Shown one piece after another: positions 8,814 through 17,657 of a DNA stretch of 64,000 nucleotides (positions are counted from its first letter, which is position 1; every line of letters begins with the position of its first letter). The notes beneath the pieces were generated by a model. It was not told the DNA's origin. It saw nothing but the letters and a program-made list of their open reading frames with translations, and did not search any database. The stretch comes from Cymbomonas tetramitiformis (taxonomy: Eukaryota > Chlorophyta > Pyramimonadophyceae > Pyramimonadales > Pyramimonadaceae). The translations under genes were made by a program, and so were the position numbers. The DNA lies in the NCBI GenBank assembly GCA_001247695.2, contig LGRX02030318.1, forward strand, positions 1 to 64,000. The letters are read 5' to 3'.

Positions 8814-11800
8814 GTGTGCTTCCTGCTCGTGGGGGTGTTCGTGCGCTTGCGTTGGCCGCAGCTGCCTCACTTTGCAGTAATGGCAGTATGGATGGCTATG
8901 GAGGTATTCAGGTTTCTTGGTGAGGTCGTCGCCTGCTGGGCATTCCACGCTGAGGCGCCCCGCAGAGCCGTGGCACGCGCGTTGTGGGCCGTGCGCGCAA
9001 CGCCACTCGAGCCATGGGCACATCAACAGGCGCCTCTCCGAGTGCTGTTGGCACTGGCCAGGCACCTACTGCTGTTGACCAAGGGCGCTCTTGAGGTAGC
9101 TGGGCTCCATCACGCTCGGCGTGGGCTGTGGTACGTGCCGTTGATACGGTTCTGCCTCGTCATGCTCGCCATGCACTTCACACACATGGTCGACACTCTG
9201 GGGTGCGTCTTGACGGTTGGCGCCCACATTGTCCACCATGGGTTGCCATGCTCCGGCTCAGTTCAAGATGGTGGCACATTCGCCGCGTTGGAGACTCAGG
9301 TGGGTCGCGCGCTGGCGGTCGCCCAGCGGATCTTGGCCGCCGGGCCGGCTACGCTGGCCGCTGTTCCGCGGCGCATGCAGAAGCCGCGCTTTGCCGCTCG
9401 ACTGCAGCGCCTGCGGTTCACTGCCGCTTGCTACCGAGTGGCGCACTGTGTCTATGTGATATCAGTCTTGGCGCTGGTGGTCTACGTGTCTGCAGGAGGA
9501 GGCCTGGGCCGTATGCAAGGGGGGTGGAAGATGTTGACTTGCATACTGACCCTTCACCCTCCAGTTAAGCCAGTGGGTACCGGCAGAATTTTAAAACTTT
9601 TGCTGCTGCTAGCGGTGGCTGCTTGGGTGGCCGTCGTGGCCCCTGGGGAGCCTCAGGGCGTGCTGACGATGGACACGTGCTCGAGCTCGCCGATCAGATC
9701 TACCAGGACCGCCTGGGAAGACCAGAGGTCTTCGCGCCAATGGGACACCGGATGGGAGGCTATGGTGGCAGAGCAGGACGAGGTGCTTCCGCACACGGTG
9801 CTGGACACGTTACAGCCAGGGGGCACAACCAGGGTCACCAAGGACGAGGCCGCGTGGCTGGACACCGAGCTCAATGCCACCTTTGGAGGACACCCCGAGT
9901 TCACCGAGGAGAATTGGGAGGAGATGCGCAACGTGGTAAGGAGGTGCAGCTACTGCTTCGCCAACAAGCCGCAGGACATCCAAGGCTACCATGGGGGCGC
10001 GACACATGCGACCTTCGCCATCCCTTTCAAGGACGAGACTAAGGTAGCTTACCAACGACCGAGGAAATACAGCCCGGGAGAGCAGGAGATCATCGACCTG
10101 CACTGCAAGGAACTGCTGGAATATGGCTTCATCGAGCCGGCTTCGCAGCACTGCAGACACGCCAGCAACGTGGTGGTCGCGGGGAAGAAGGATCACGACA
10201 CTGGACAGTGGACCTCGACGAGATTCTGCGTCGACCTCCGGAATACTAACCGGTTGTCGCTCAAGGATAACACGTTACCACATCGCCCAGAAGAGCTCTA
10301 CCAGCGCGTGGCCAAGGCCAAGTTCAAGACTACCCTGGACGCGACCAAGGCGTTCCACCAGATTCCCATGACCACTGAGGAGGACAGGGACAAGACAGCG
10401 TTCTGGTGGGGCAACCAGCTTTATCGCTACACATCCATGCCGTTTGGAGCAGCTGGAGCAACCGCAGCCTTCATCAGGATCATGGACTATGAGCTACGCC
10501 ACCTGCAACACTGCACGGTGGCGTACGTCGATGACGTGTGCATATACTCAGACACCGCTGAGCAGCACATCAAGGATGTGGAAGCCGTGCTTCGCACTTT
10601 GGGGGATGCAGGGATACGTCTGCATTCGGGCAAGTCAACCTTCGGGTCAGCCACGGTGGACTTCTTGGGCTACCGCATCGGCTATAACACCATTGGCGCG
10701 CAGGACATCAAGTGCAAGGCCATCCAAGAGCTGCCCAAGCCCGAGGACAAAACTGGAGTACGCTCCATCCTTGGACTCATGAACTACTACAAAGGTCTGG
10801 TGGGGGAACCCATGGGACCCAACTACTCAGAGATGGCACGACCATTGAACGACCTGCTCAGAAAGGAAGTGTTGGATGTCAAGGGAGCTTGGGGGAAGGA
10901 TCAGGACCAGGCATTACAAGCATTGAAGGATGCCTTGTGTTCGGGGAGATGTTTGAAGCCCATTGATTACAGCAAGCCCATCTTCCTCTACACAGACTGG
11001 AGCAACCATGGCATTGGCGCAGTGCTGGGGCAGAAGGACGAGGATGGCGTAGAACACATCTGTGTGGTCATCAGCCGCTCGCTGTCGAAAACCGAGAGAC
11101 AGTACGCGAGCTTCCAGGGTGAGATGCTGGCAGTGGTGTGGGCCATCCGCACCTTACGACAGTACCTGCACGGGATCCACTTCACGCTGATCACCGACCA
11201 TTCGCCGCTCACGACACTCATGGAGAAGGGTGACCTACAAGGTCAACACCTACGCTGGGCCATCAGCCTCCAGGAGTTTGAGTTCACGGTCCAGTACCGA
11301 CCAGGTCCGAAGAATGAGAACGCGGATGTGCCATCCAGGTATCCACTGCCCAGCACCGCAGACGAGACTGGTGCCCGTTTGGACCGTGAAGGGGACCGAG
11401 CCAGGGAAGCGGGGCGTGCCGAGAGGCCAACGCGCTGCTTCACAGACGCCATTTGCTGGGAAGTGACCAGGGAGCCACCACTTGGCCCCGAAGTAAGCCC
11501 AGAAGCTCAGGTGGCCAACTACTGCGAGAACATAGTCAGGGAGCAGCTGGGGACCAGTGCAGTCCATCGACTGTTTGATGTACACTACCAAGAAGAGCTG
11601 GAGTGTAACAAGGGGGTCATGTTTGACACTGACCACCCGGAAGTGGCCAGGTGCTCGGGCAGGTTGACTCGGGTCGCCTGGGATGCCCTCAGCCAGGTAC
11701 GGCCGATCAGGGGTATGCATTCCGGAGGCTCACCAGCGATATACGGCGACGAGACCATGGAGGGTGGTAAGCTCAAAGTGCCGAAGAAGATCGACACGAG

Positions 11801-14800
11801 AGTGATTGACAAGAGCTTCTTCCAGGAAGCCAGAGAAGAGGGCGTGGTCTGTTATGAGCCGTGTGGGGGCCTGTGTGCTGGACTAGAGATGCTCTTGCGC
11901 TGCGGAGTTAAGGTTAACAAGTACCTCTACCAGGACATCTCGAAGTCCAGCCAGACGATAGCCAGGGCCAGGTGCATGGCGCTCAGTCGCCGTCATCCCG
12001 ACTTGTTCCGTGCCGAGGCAGCCCACTTGGAGCAACTGCCCAGCAACATCGAAGACACCAGCCTCATTGACCTTGTACATGCAGGGGCATTGAGTGGAGA
12101 ACAGTGGGTCATGGTGTGTGGATATCCATGCCATGACCTGTCACCAGCTGGCAAGCTGGCTGGTCTGGAGGGCAGGCACAGCAGACTGTTCTACCAGGCA
12201 GTGCGAGTCCTCTCCACGCTGCAACAGCTGCAACCTCAGAGACCGCCAGCATATGTGCTGGAAAACGTTTCTCCGCTGTCACACAGGGAGAACTCGAAGA
12301 TCAGGAAGGAGGTGTTCCCCATCATCAACAGCGTGGTGGGCCAGCCGGTGTCCTTTGACGCGGCGCGCGCGGGATCATACGCGCATCGTCTACGAGCTTA
12401 TTGGAGCAATCTGTTCCAGAATCAGCAGTTCAATCTGGTGATGGAGCGGGTGGACAGACCACCAGACAGATACGTTCGCGATATTCTGCAGCGAGGCTGG
12501 AAGCCGCGCAGGGTCGTCACAGGAGACAGGAAGCCTCACTACACCGCCAACGTTGTAGGGGAGCCTATGAGAGTATTGCCAACCATCTTGGCGACACAAA
12601 ACTCTCGTGCTTTTCGCGCGCCTCGCGCAGGCACAGTGGTGAGGAAGGGAGACGATGATGAAGTGGGGGAGACCAGAGAGGTTAACCTGGACGAGAAGGC
12701 AGTGGCCATGGGGTACAGCGCAGGTGAGCTGCGCGCGGCACATGGCATGAAAGACAAAGAATTGGCAGGAGTGCTTGGCCTTGCTATGGACCGAAGAGCA
12801 ATGGAGCTATTGTATGCGATTGCCGAGGTCAGCACGACCAAACTGCCGAAGAGTGAGGAGAGTGAGGGGGAGGAACATGGCACGCTAGTTGCCATCCCCA
12901 TCGCGAAAGCCACCAAGGTGGCTGCCACCTCCGAGGACACGGCTGAGCCGGTGCGAGCCCAACTAGCAGAGTGGATCACCAGTTCCAGCGGCTACACCCA
13001 ACAAGTCGCGCGACGCCTCAGCCATCAGGACTGGGAAGAACGACTGCAACGCATGTGCAGCCAAGGACAGAAAGGTACACAGGGGCTAGGCACCGCCGAC
13101 GCTGTTCCACGCCGCAGGCAGTGGAAGATGGCCTCCATGAAGCTCGCGGGCTACGAGGCACGTCACCGGCAGGCCTTTTCAAGACCTGGAGGCAAGCCAG
13201 CAGAGACAAGCTCAGCCCCAGAATGGGCACCAGTGACAAAGGAGAAAGAGATGAGGCTGCCTAAGCTGCCCGACACTACGAGAATGGTTGCCATGCTAGC
13301 CAGCGTAACCAACCAGGAGTCATTCCGAGAAAGATACCCCGATATACACGAGGACGAGCTATGCCTCGCGTGGATCAAGACAGGAGGAAGAGTGGAGGTG
13401 CCCAAGGAGGAATATCACAGGGTAAGGAAGAGGGCAGCGCGTCACCGTTGGGACGAGCTCATGGGCGAGTTATACATGGTCACTGTCAGTGGTAAGGAGC
13501 TGCTGGTGCCCAAGCCCTGTGACAGGATTCAGTTGGTGCGTGAGTACCATGAGAGGACTGGCCATTGGGGCATCAGGCGGACATTGAACCTGTTGTGGCA
13601 ACGCCATTACTGGGCAGGCATGAAACAGGATGTGCAAGCAGTGGTCACTCAGTGCCAGACTTGCCAGAGGGTGAAGACGCACTATGCACGGGAGGAGGCG
13701 AATCTCACGCCGCTGGAGATCAAGTCCTTCATGTATCGCTGGTCCCTGGATTTAGCATGGCCTACGAAACGCATCACGAGGGCTGGGAACCAACGCGTCT
13801 TGGTCATGATTGAGCACTACACGCGATTCGTCGTGTGCGTTCCAATCCCCGACAAGGAGGCCGCCACCATCGCCAACGCATTTCGCTATCATGTCCTATC
13901 CGTGTTTGGGGCGCCTGCAGAATGTTTGGTGGATGGGGGCACAGAGTTTGAAGGTGAGTTCTCTGCTCTATGCGAGCAGTGTCTCATTGACCGGAGAGTG
14001 ACTTCACCGAGTTCCCCAGAGAGCAATGGCTTAACTGAACGGGTGGTACGCACCCTCAAGTTTTGCTTCAAGAAGATGGCCCTCGACAAGGGCCTGGACT
14101 TCGAGTGGGATGAGATGCTCTGGTCACTCGTACTCAGCTACAACGCAGCTAGGCAGCAGTCCACTGGAGTGGCGCCATTCACCTTGCTGTTCGCTCAGGA
14201 AGCCACGGTGCCACCGGATCTTCGTGCTCGACCCGAGTTGGACTTTGGGAAGCAGGAGGAGAAGACACTGGCTGATGATCTGTTACAGCGAGCCGCCATC
14301 GTGAAGAGGCTCATGGTACATGCAGGGTGCAACCTGGAGATCGCTCAGCACCGCGACACTTTACGGTACGAGCACAGGAGGAGTGGCAGTTACGAACCGA
14401 AGCCGCACCAGTTCAAGGCAGGCGATTTCGTATATATACGACAACAACCGCGCTCTGGCATGGAGGTGGCCACCAAGTCAGCCATCCTGAAGATAGTCAA
14501 GGTGCAAAGAGATGGAGTGGTAGTGTTGGAGGACAGCACGAAGCTGCGGGAGAAGAGCACAGTGCAAAATATTGCACCATGTCACCTACAAGTGAAAGAC
14601 CAGTACGACTGCAGTGCAGCCATTCCCAGCAAGCATCTCGCGTGTGAGGCGTGCATGCGGACAGATGGGGAGGCAGCCATGTTGCCGTGTGACACCTGTA
14701 ACCGTGGTTATCACACGTGGTGTCTGAATCCAGCGCTGGATGGAGTACCTGAAGGGGATTGGCAATGTCCCAAGTGCTTAGGTGGGACCGTGGTGGCAGC

Positions 14801-15857
14801 TGCCGCCGAGGTGAGCGCGTCAATCGTCGACAAGATGGCGGCCATGGAGCTGCAGCTGAGAGAGAAGCTGGGATCAGATGTGGTATTGTTGCCTGCAGAC
14901 GTGGGTCCGCATCGTGCAGTGAGGCCGGGACGTGAAGACCCATGGCAGGCGCTGACCTCGCGGCAGATGCTCAGAAAAGAAGGGAGCATGGGGGATCTTC
15001 CTGACAGAGTGGCCTGGGGAAACCAAGGGGAGCTCAGCAGAGTGATCACAGAAGTGATGCCAGGATTCTGGCATGAGGGCCATCGTACCATCTTGAGCAG
15101 GAAGTGTGCAGAGCAGCACACTCGCGCGAGAAGTCTCCGCAAGACGTCCACGGTGCAGGCCATGAGCCCCGAGGAAGTGCAGAAGAGAGGAGATGTCACA
15201 CAACTGAGCAGAGCTCAGGTGAAGATTGCCAGTCAACTGGATTGGGGCTTAGAGTTGGTGATGACAGTTCCTCAGGAGGTCAGACGTTTGGCGCACGAGG
15301 TGACTTGGGAGAAGATCACACAGGTATGGGATCCTTGGGCTGGCACAGGTGTCATTGGCAAGGTTATGTCACTGGAGTGGCCTCATCTGAAGGTTATGAA
15401 TAATGATTGGAATCCGCAGTTGAAGTGGCACGAAGCCCTTAATGCTTTACAACCGGGCAATTATCGAGCCTGGAAGGAGAAGTATGGGGTGTGTGACGCA
15501 GTGGTAACTTCACCCTGGTTCGCAGTGCTGGATATTGCGTTGCCATTGGCAGTACTGGCCAGCCGAGTGGTGGCTTGTATTCATGTGCCATCGCACTACA
15601 TGACAGATATGACAGAGAGCAGGGCACAATACTTTCGTAAGCTGTGTCACGCTGGACGCTTACATGTGATTGGACATTTGGAGCATGGACCTATTGGCAG
15701 AAGATGCATGTGGGTCATGGTGTTTCGCAACCCTTTGACAAGAGCCAGGATGTTGCGAGGAGGAGAAGCTTCTGGAGTGGGTATGTTTACCTTCAGCATG
15801 GGCAAGTTCGCAATGGATGGCGTTACAACAGAAGATGCTGAGCAAGCTCTTGTCTAA
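8814..15857 (+). CDS. Pol polyprotein: membrane segments, RT, RNase H, cytosine methyltransferase, integrase, PHD finger, methyltransferase-like domain (2347 aa)
   Basis: Domains in order by approximate residue: hydrophobic segments at 1-44, 105-137, 212-232 and 259-280; RT at 400-660 with YVDD at 571-574; RNase H at 720-850 (Asp728, then GEMLAVVWAI and TDHSPL). C5 cytosine DNA methyltransferase spans 1005-1345: motif I EPCGGLCAGLEM (1015), catalytic loop GYPCHDLSPAG with Cys1106, ENV at 1150-1152, HRLRAYW and a C-terminal motif X-like block. Integrase follows with its HHCC zinc site (1579-1617) and catalytic Asp1646, Asp1707 and Glu1742. A PHD finger (C4-H-C3) lies at 1944-1988. The last domain (2150-2300) has DPWAGTG (2173-2179) and TSPWF (2232-2236). 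Translation probably continues from Gag by recoding, because the frame is open upstream and 8814 is a GTG. The frame is intact throughout. The family assignment of the last domain is inference. Confidence 0.9.
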   Translation: MCFLLVGVFVRLRWPQLPHFAVMAVWMAMEVFRFLGEVVACWAFHAEAPRRAVARALWAVRATPLEPWAHQQAPLRVLLALARHLLLLTKGALEVAGLHHARRGLWYVPLIRFCLVMLAMHFTHMVDTLGCVLTVGAHIVHHGLPCSGSVQDGGTFAALETQVGRALAVAQRILAAGPATLAAVPRRMQKPRFAARLQRLRFTAACYRVAHCVYVISVLALVVYVSAGGGLGRMQGGWKMLTCILTLHPPVKPVGTGRILKLLLLLAVAAWVAVVAPGEPQGVLTMDTCSSSPIRSTRTAWEDQRSSRQWDTGWEAMVAEQDEVLPHTVLDTLQPGGTTRVTKDEAAWLDTELNATFGGHPEFTEENWEEMRNVVRRCSYCFANKPQDIQGYHGGATHATFAIPFKDETKVAYQRPRKYSPGEQEIIDLHCKELLEYGFIEPASQHCRHASNVVVAGKKDHDTGQWTSTRFCVDLRNTNRLSLKDNTLPHRPEELYQRVAKAKFKTTLDATKAFHQIPMTTEEDRDKTAFWWGNQLYRYTSMPFGAAGATAAFIRIMDYELRHLQHCTVAYVDDVCIYSDTAEQHIKDVEAVLRTLGDAGIRLHSGKSTFGSATVDFLGYRIGYNTIGAQDIKCKAIQELPKPEDKTGVRSILGLMNYYKGLVGEPMGPNYSEMARPLNDLLRKEVLDVKGAWGKDQDQALQALKDALCSGRCLKPIDYSKPIFLYTDWSNHGIGAVLGQKDEDGVEHICVVISRSLSKTERQYASFQGEMLAVVWAIRTLRQYLHGIHFTLITDHSPLTTLMEKGDLQGQHLRWAISLQEFEFTVQYRPGPKNENADVPSRYPLPSTADETGARLDREGDRAREAGRAERPTRCFTDAICWEVTREPPLGPEVSPEAQVANYCENIVREQLGTSAVHRLFDVHYQEELECNKGVMFDTDHPEVARCSGRLTRVAWDALSQVRPIRGMHSGGSPAIYGDETMEGGKLKVPKKIDTRVIDKSFFQEAREEGVVCYEPCGGLCAGLEMLLRCGVKVNKYLYQDISKSSQTIARARCMALSRRHPDLFRAEAAHLEQLPSNIEDTSLIDLVHAGALSGEQWVMVCGYPCHDLSPAGKLAGLEGRHSRLFYQAVRVLSTLQQLQPQRPPAYVLENVSPLSHRENSKIRKEVFPIINSVVGQPVSFDAARAGSYAHRLRAYWSNLFQNQQFNLVMERVDRPPDRYVRDILQRGWKPRRVVTGDRKPHYTANVVGEPMRVLPTILATQNSRAFRAPRAGTVVRKGDDDEVGETREVNLDEKAVAMGYSAGELRAAHGMKDKELAGVLGLAMDRRAMELLYAIAEVSTTKLPKSEESEGEEHGTLVAIPIAKATKVAATSEDTAEPVRAQLAEWITSSSGYTQQVARRLSHQDWEERLQRMCSQGQKGTQGLGTADAVPRRRQWKMASMKLAGYEARHRQAFSRPGGKPAETSSAPEWAPVTKEKEMRLPKLPDTTRMVAMLASVTNQESFRERYPDIHEDELCLAWIKTGGRVEVPKEEYHRVRKRAARHRWDELMGELYMVTVSGKELLVPKPCDRIQLVREYHERTGHWGIRRTLNLLWQRHYWAGMKQDVQAVVTQCQTCQRVKTHYAREEANLTPLEIKSFMYRWSLDLAWPTKRITRAGNQRVLVMIEHYTRFVVCVPIPDKEAATIANAFRYHVLSVFGAPAECLVDGGTEFEGEFSALCEQCLIDRRVTSPSSPESNGLTERVVRTLKFCFKKMALDKGLDFEWDEMLWSLVLSYNAARQQSTGVAPFTLLFAQEATVPPDLRARPELDFGKQEEKTLADDLLQRAAIVKRLMVHAGCNLEIAQHRDTLRYEHRRSGSYEPKPHQFKAGDFVYIRQQPRSGMEVATKSAILKIVKVQRDGVVVLEDSTKLREKSTVQNIAPCHLQVKDQYDCSAAIPSKHLACEACMRTDGEAAMLPCDTCNRGYHTWCLNPALDGVPEGDWQCPKCLGGTVVAAAAEVSASIVDKMAAMELQLREKLGSDVVLLPADVGPHRAVRPGREDPWQALTSRQMLRKEGSMGDLPDRVAWGNQGELSRVITEVMPGFWHEGHRTILSRKCAEQHTRARSLRKTSTVQAMSPEEVQKRGDVTQLSRAQVKIASQLDWGLELVMTVPQEVRRLAHEVTWEKITQVWDPWAGTGVIGKVMSLEWPHLKVMNNDWNPQLKWHEALNALQPGNYRAWKEKYGVCDAVVTSPWFAVLDIALPLAVLASRVVACIHVPSHYMTDMTESRAQYFRKLCHAGRLHVIGHLEHGPIGRRCMWVMVFRNPLTRARMLRGGEASGVGMFTFSMGKFAMDGVTTEDAEQALV

Positions 15858-15882
15858 TGTCTGTGCTACCAGTGGCAGCTAC

Positions 15883-16503
15883 AGATGGGGGATGTTGAGA
15901 AAAAGAGCTTGCACAAGTGGTGAGAAGAGATAAAGAGATATCAAAAATTTTGAGATTTTGTATAGTTACAGTAGCAAGCTAACTGTGCAGTCATATAAGG
16001 AAACATATGCAAAGCCGAGCTAGTGTTGTGGAGGCACTGACAATAAGTAAGACTGTCTAGTAGTAGGGCTAGAGGGTTGTGCTTTGTGTGGACGCTTCGT
16101 GCATAAGTTCGCGACAGCTGTCACAAACCACGGCTTATCGTGTACCTCAGCCGGGTTGTGACACTTGCTGTAGCAGTCTCTGTGACGAACGTATGACACG
16201 CGCAGTACGATACGCGCGAGGAGTTATGACAGTGACGAGATACGGAAATACGGATGGGTGTTACACTTGTTTGGAGATAGCGAGAATAAGTAGGGCGGCG
16301 GAGTGGGGTGAGCCAGACGCTCATTTTTGTTTTGCCTTCGTAACAGTGATTCCGAGAATAGCCAGGACTCGCTTAAGACCGCGAAAACAGCAGTGTTATG
16401 AGATAATTTGTAAAGATACAGTATTCTTTTGCTTGTAAAGATATACATTTGTGGACTTGTCCTTGTGCGACTGCGTCAGAACTGTAATTAACAGTCTTTT
16501 TCA
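15883..16503 (+). repeat. Polypurine tract and full 3' LTR of the Ty3 element
   Basis: The tract AGATGGGGGA (15883-15892) precedes TGTTGAG at 15893. The LTR runs to CTTTTTCA at 16503 (611 bp) and so has TG...CA ends. Its last 385 bp match the 5' LTR. Its first 224 bp recur immediately after it (16504-16727). Confidence 0.8.
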
Positions 16504-16727
16504 TGTTGAGAAAAAGAGCTTGCACAAGTGGTGAGAAGAGATAAAGAGATATCAAAAATTTTGAGATTTTGTATAGTTACAGTAGCAAGATAACTGTGCA
16601 GTCATATAAGGAAACATATGCAAGGTCGAGCTAGTGTTGTGGAGGCACTGACAATAAGTAAGACTGTCTAGTAGTAGGGCTAGAGGGTTGTGCTTTGTGT
16701 GGACGCTTCGTGCATAAGTTCGCGACA
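16504..16727 (+). repeat. Extra partial LTR copy following the 3' LTR
   Basis: This 224-bp segment repeats 15893-16116 with only about three visible differences. It stops at GCGACA, next to AAGG. With the matching deletion at the 5' LTR this gives the order core, internal, U3-part, core, U3-part. Confidence 0.8.
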
Positions 16728-16730
16728 AGG

Positions 16731-16857
16731 ACATTGAGGAACCATCTAGCAATCTTTTTCTGTGTAGGCCTCCAGTCAAAGGCTGGTTGAGTATCGCTGG
16801 GTGCACTGTCTATAGCTATGATAACGACATCCGAGAAATCATCCTTATAGCATCCGC
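16731..16857 (-). other. Short coding-like remnant between two retroelements
   Basis: Between the Ty3 end and the Copia LTR, the minus strand has an open stretch (DFSDVVIIAIDSAPSD, then RPTQKKIARWFLNVL). It reads like protein but matches no family I recognise. It may be flanking DNA from the Ty3 target, but it is not in the same frame as the Gag fragment at 1-1261. Confidence 0.25.
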
Positions 16858-17114
16858 TACTAGAATGTCCTAGTGACACAGTGAAAACGCTGAACGCCGT
16901 AGGGTTTGAGCGAGGCAATCGGGTATATCAAAGAGATAGAAATGAATACACGACTCTCAGGCTATCTAAGCTCTGAGGCCGTCACTAGGCAATCATATCG
17001 TGTGTCACAGTCTAAGCTACCGAAGTCGAACTACTGAGTACAGGTAGGAAGTCACTGTACTGTCACTGTCACTGTCATACGTCATACGTGATACTGAACT
17101 ACTGAATCTCAGCA
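16858..17114 (-). repeat. 3' LTR of the Copia element
   Basis: This 257-bp direct repeat of 27244-27499 differs by only one or two visible indels or substitutions. On the minus strand it starts TGCTGAGATTC and ends TTCTAGTA. The TGCTG start and (T/C)AGTA-type end are shared with the LTRs of the gag-only elements. A hairpin (17115-17134, CACCACC/GGTGG arms) abuts its start. Confidence 0.88.
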
Positions 17115-17657
17115 CACCACCTCGGCTGAGGTGGCACAAGAATGTGAAACAGGTAGCTAATGCAAACTAAGAGGTCCCCGTCCACGGATCAGGACAACAT
17201 CAACCAAAGGGCCGACCTGCCGCCATCCCCGCTTCCGGCTAACCCTCTAAACCGAATGCTAAAGTACTAGTATATGCATGCCAACTAGGTGGACTGCCAC
17301 AAGAACATGAAAATAGTGACTGGTCTCCGCCAGATCTCGCTCCCCGATAGATACTCTCATCTGATGCTGCTCAGCTCGACGGTCAACCAGTACTCGAGGT
17401 CATAGAAGATGTCAAAGAGGTACAGGATGTAGTCAAAGGCCAGAATCCAGTCAGATGTGCTTAAGGTCAGAGTAGAGCCGTCGGTGTCTAAGGTCTCATA
17501 GGGCAGGTCATAGGTACCAGTCTGTCCACGAACACAAAGTCCAGTCCAGAAGGGCACCACGTCAAAGGGCATCAATCCAGTCAGACCAGAAAGACCCCTT
17601 GCCCGACCGTTGCCGGCTCATAGGCCTGCAGCTCAGCCGGACAGAGGACCAGAGAAC

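Larger units (their letters stand above)
1262..16727 (+). mobile_element. Ty3/gypsy-type LTR retrotransposon carrying methyltransferase domains
   Basis: Two long forward frames, Gag-protease (2539-8748) and Pol (8814-15857), are bracketed by related LTR sequence (1262-1645 and 15893-16503). The domain order RT, RNase H, integrase is that of Ty3/gypsy (Metaviridae). A polypurine tract (15883-15892) lies directly before the TG of the 3' LTR. AAGG borders both outer edges (1258-1261 and 16727-16730), which fits a short target duplication. The element sits inside a Copia-like Gag fragment. Both main frames are uninterrupted over 13 kb, so this is a recent and perhaps still competent copy. The LTR arrangement is abnormal and is described separately. 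Confidence 0.93.
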
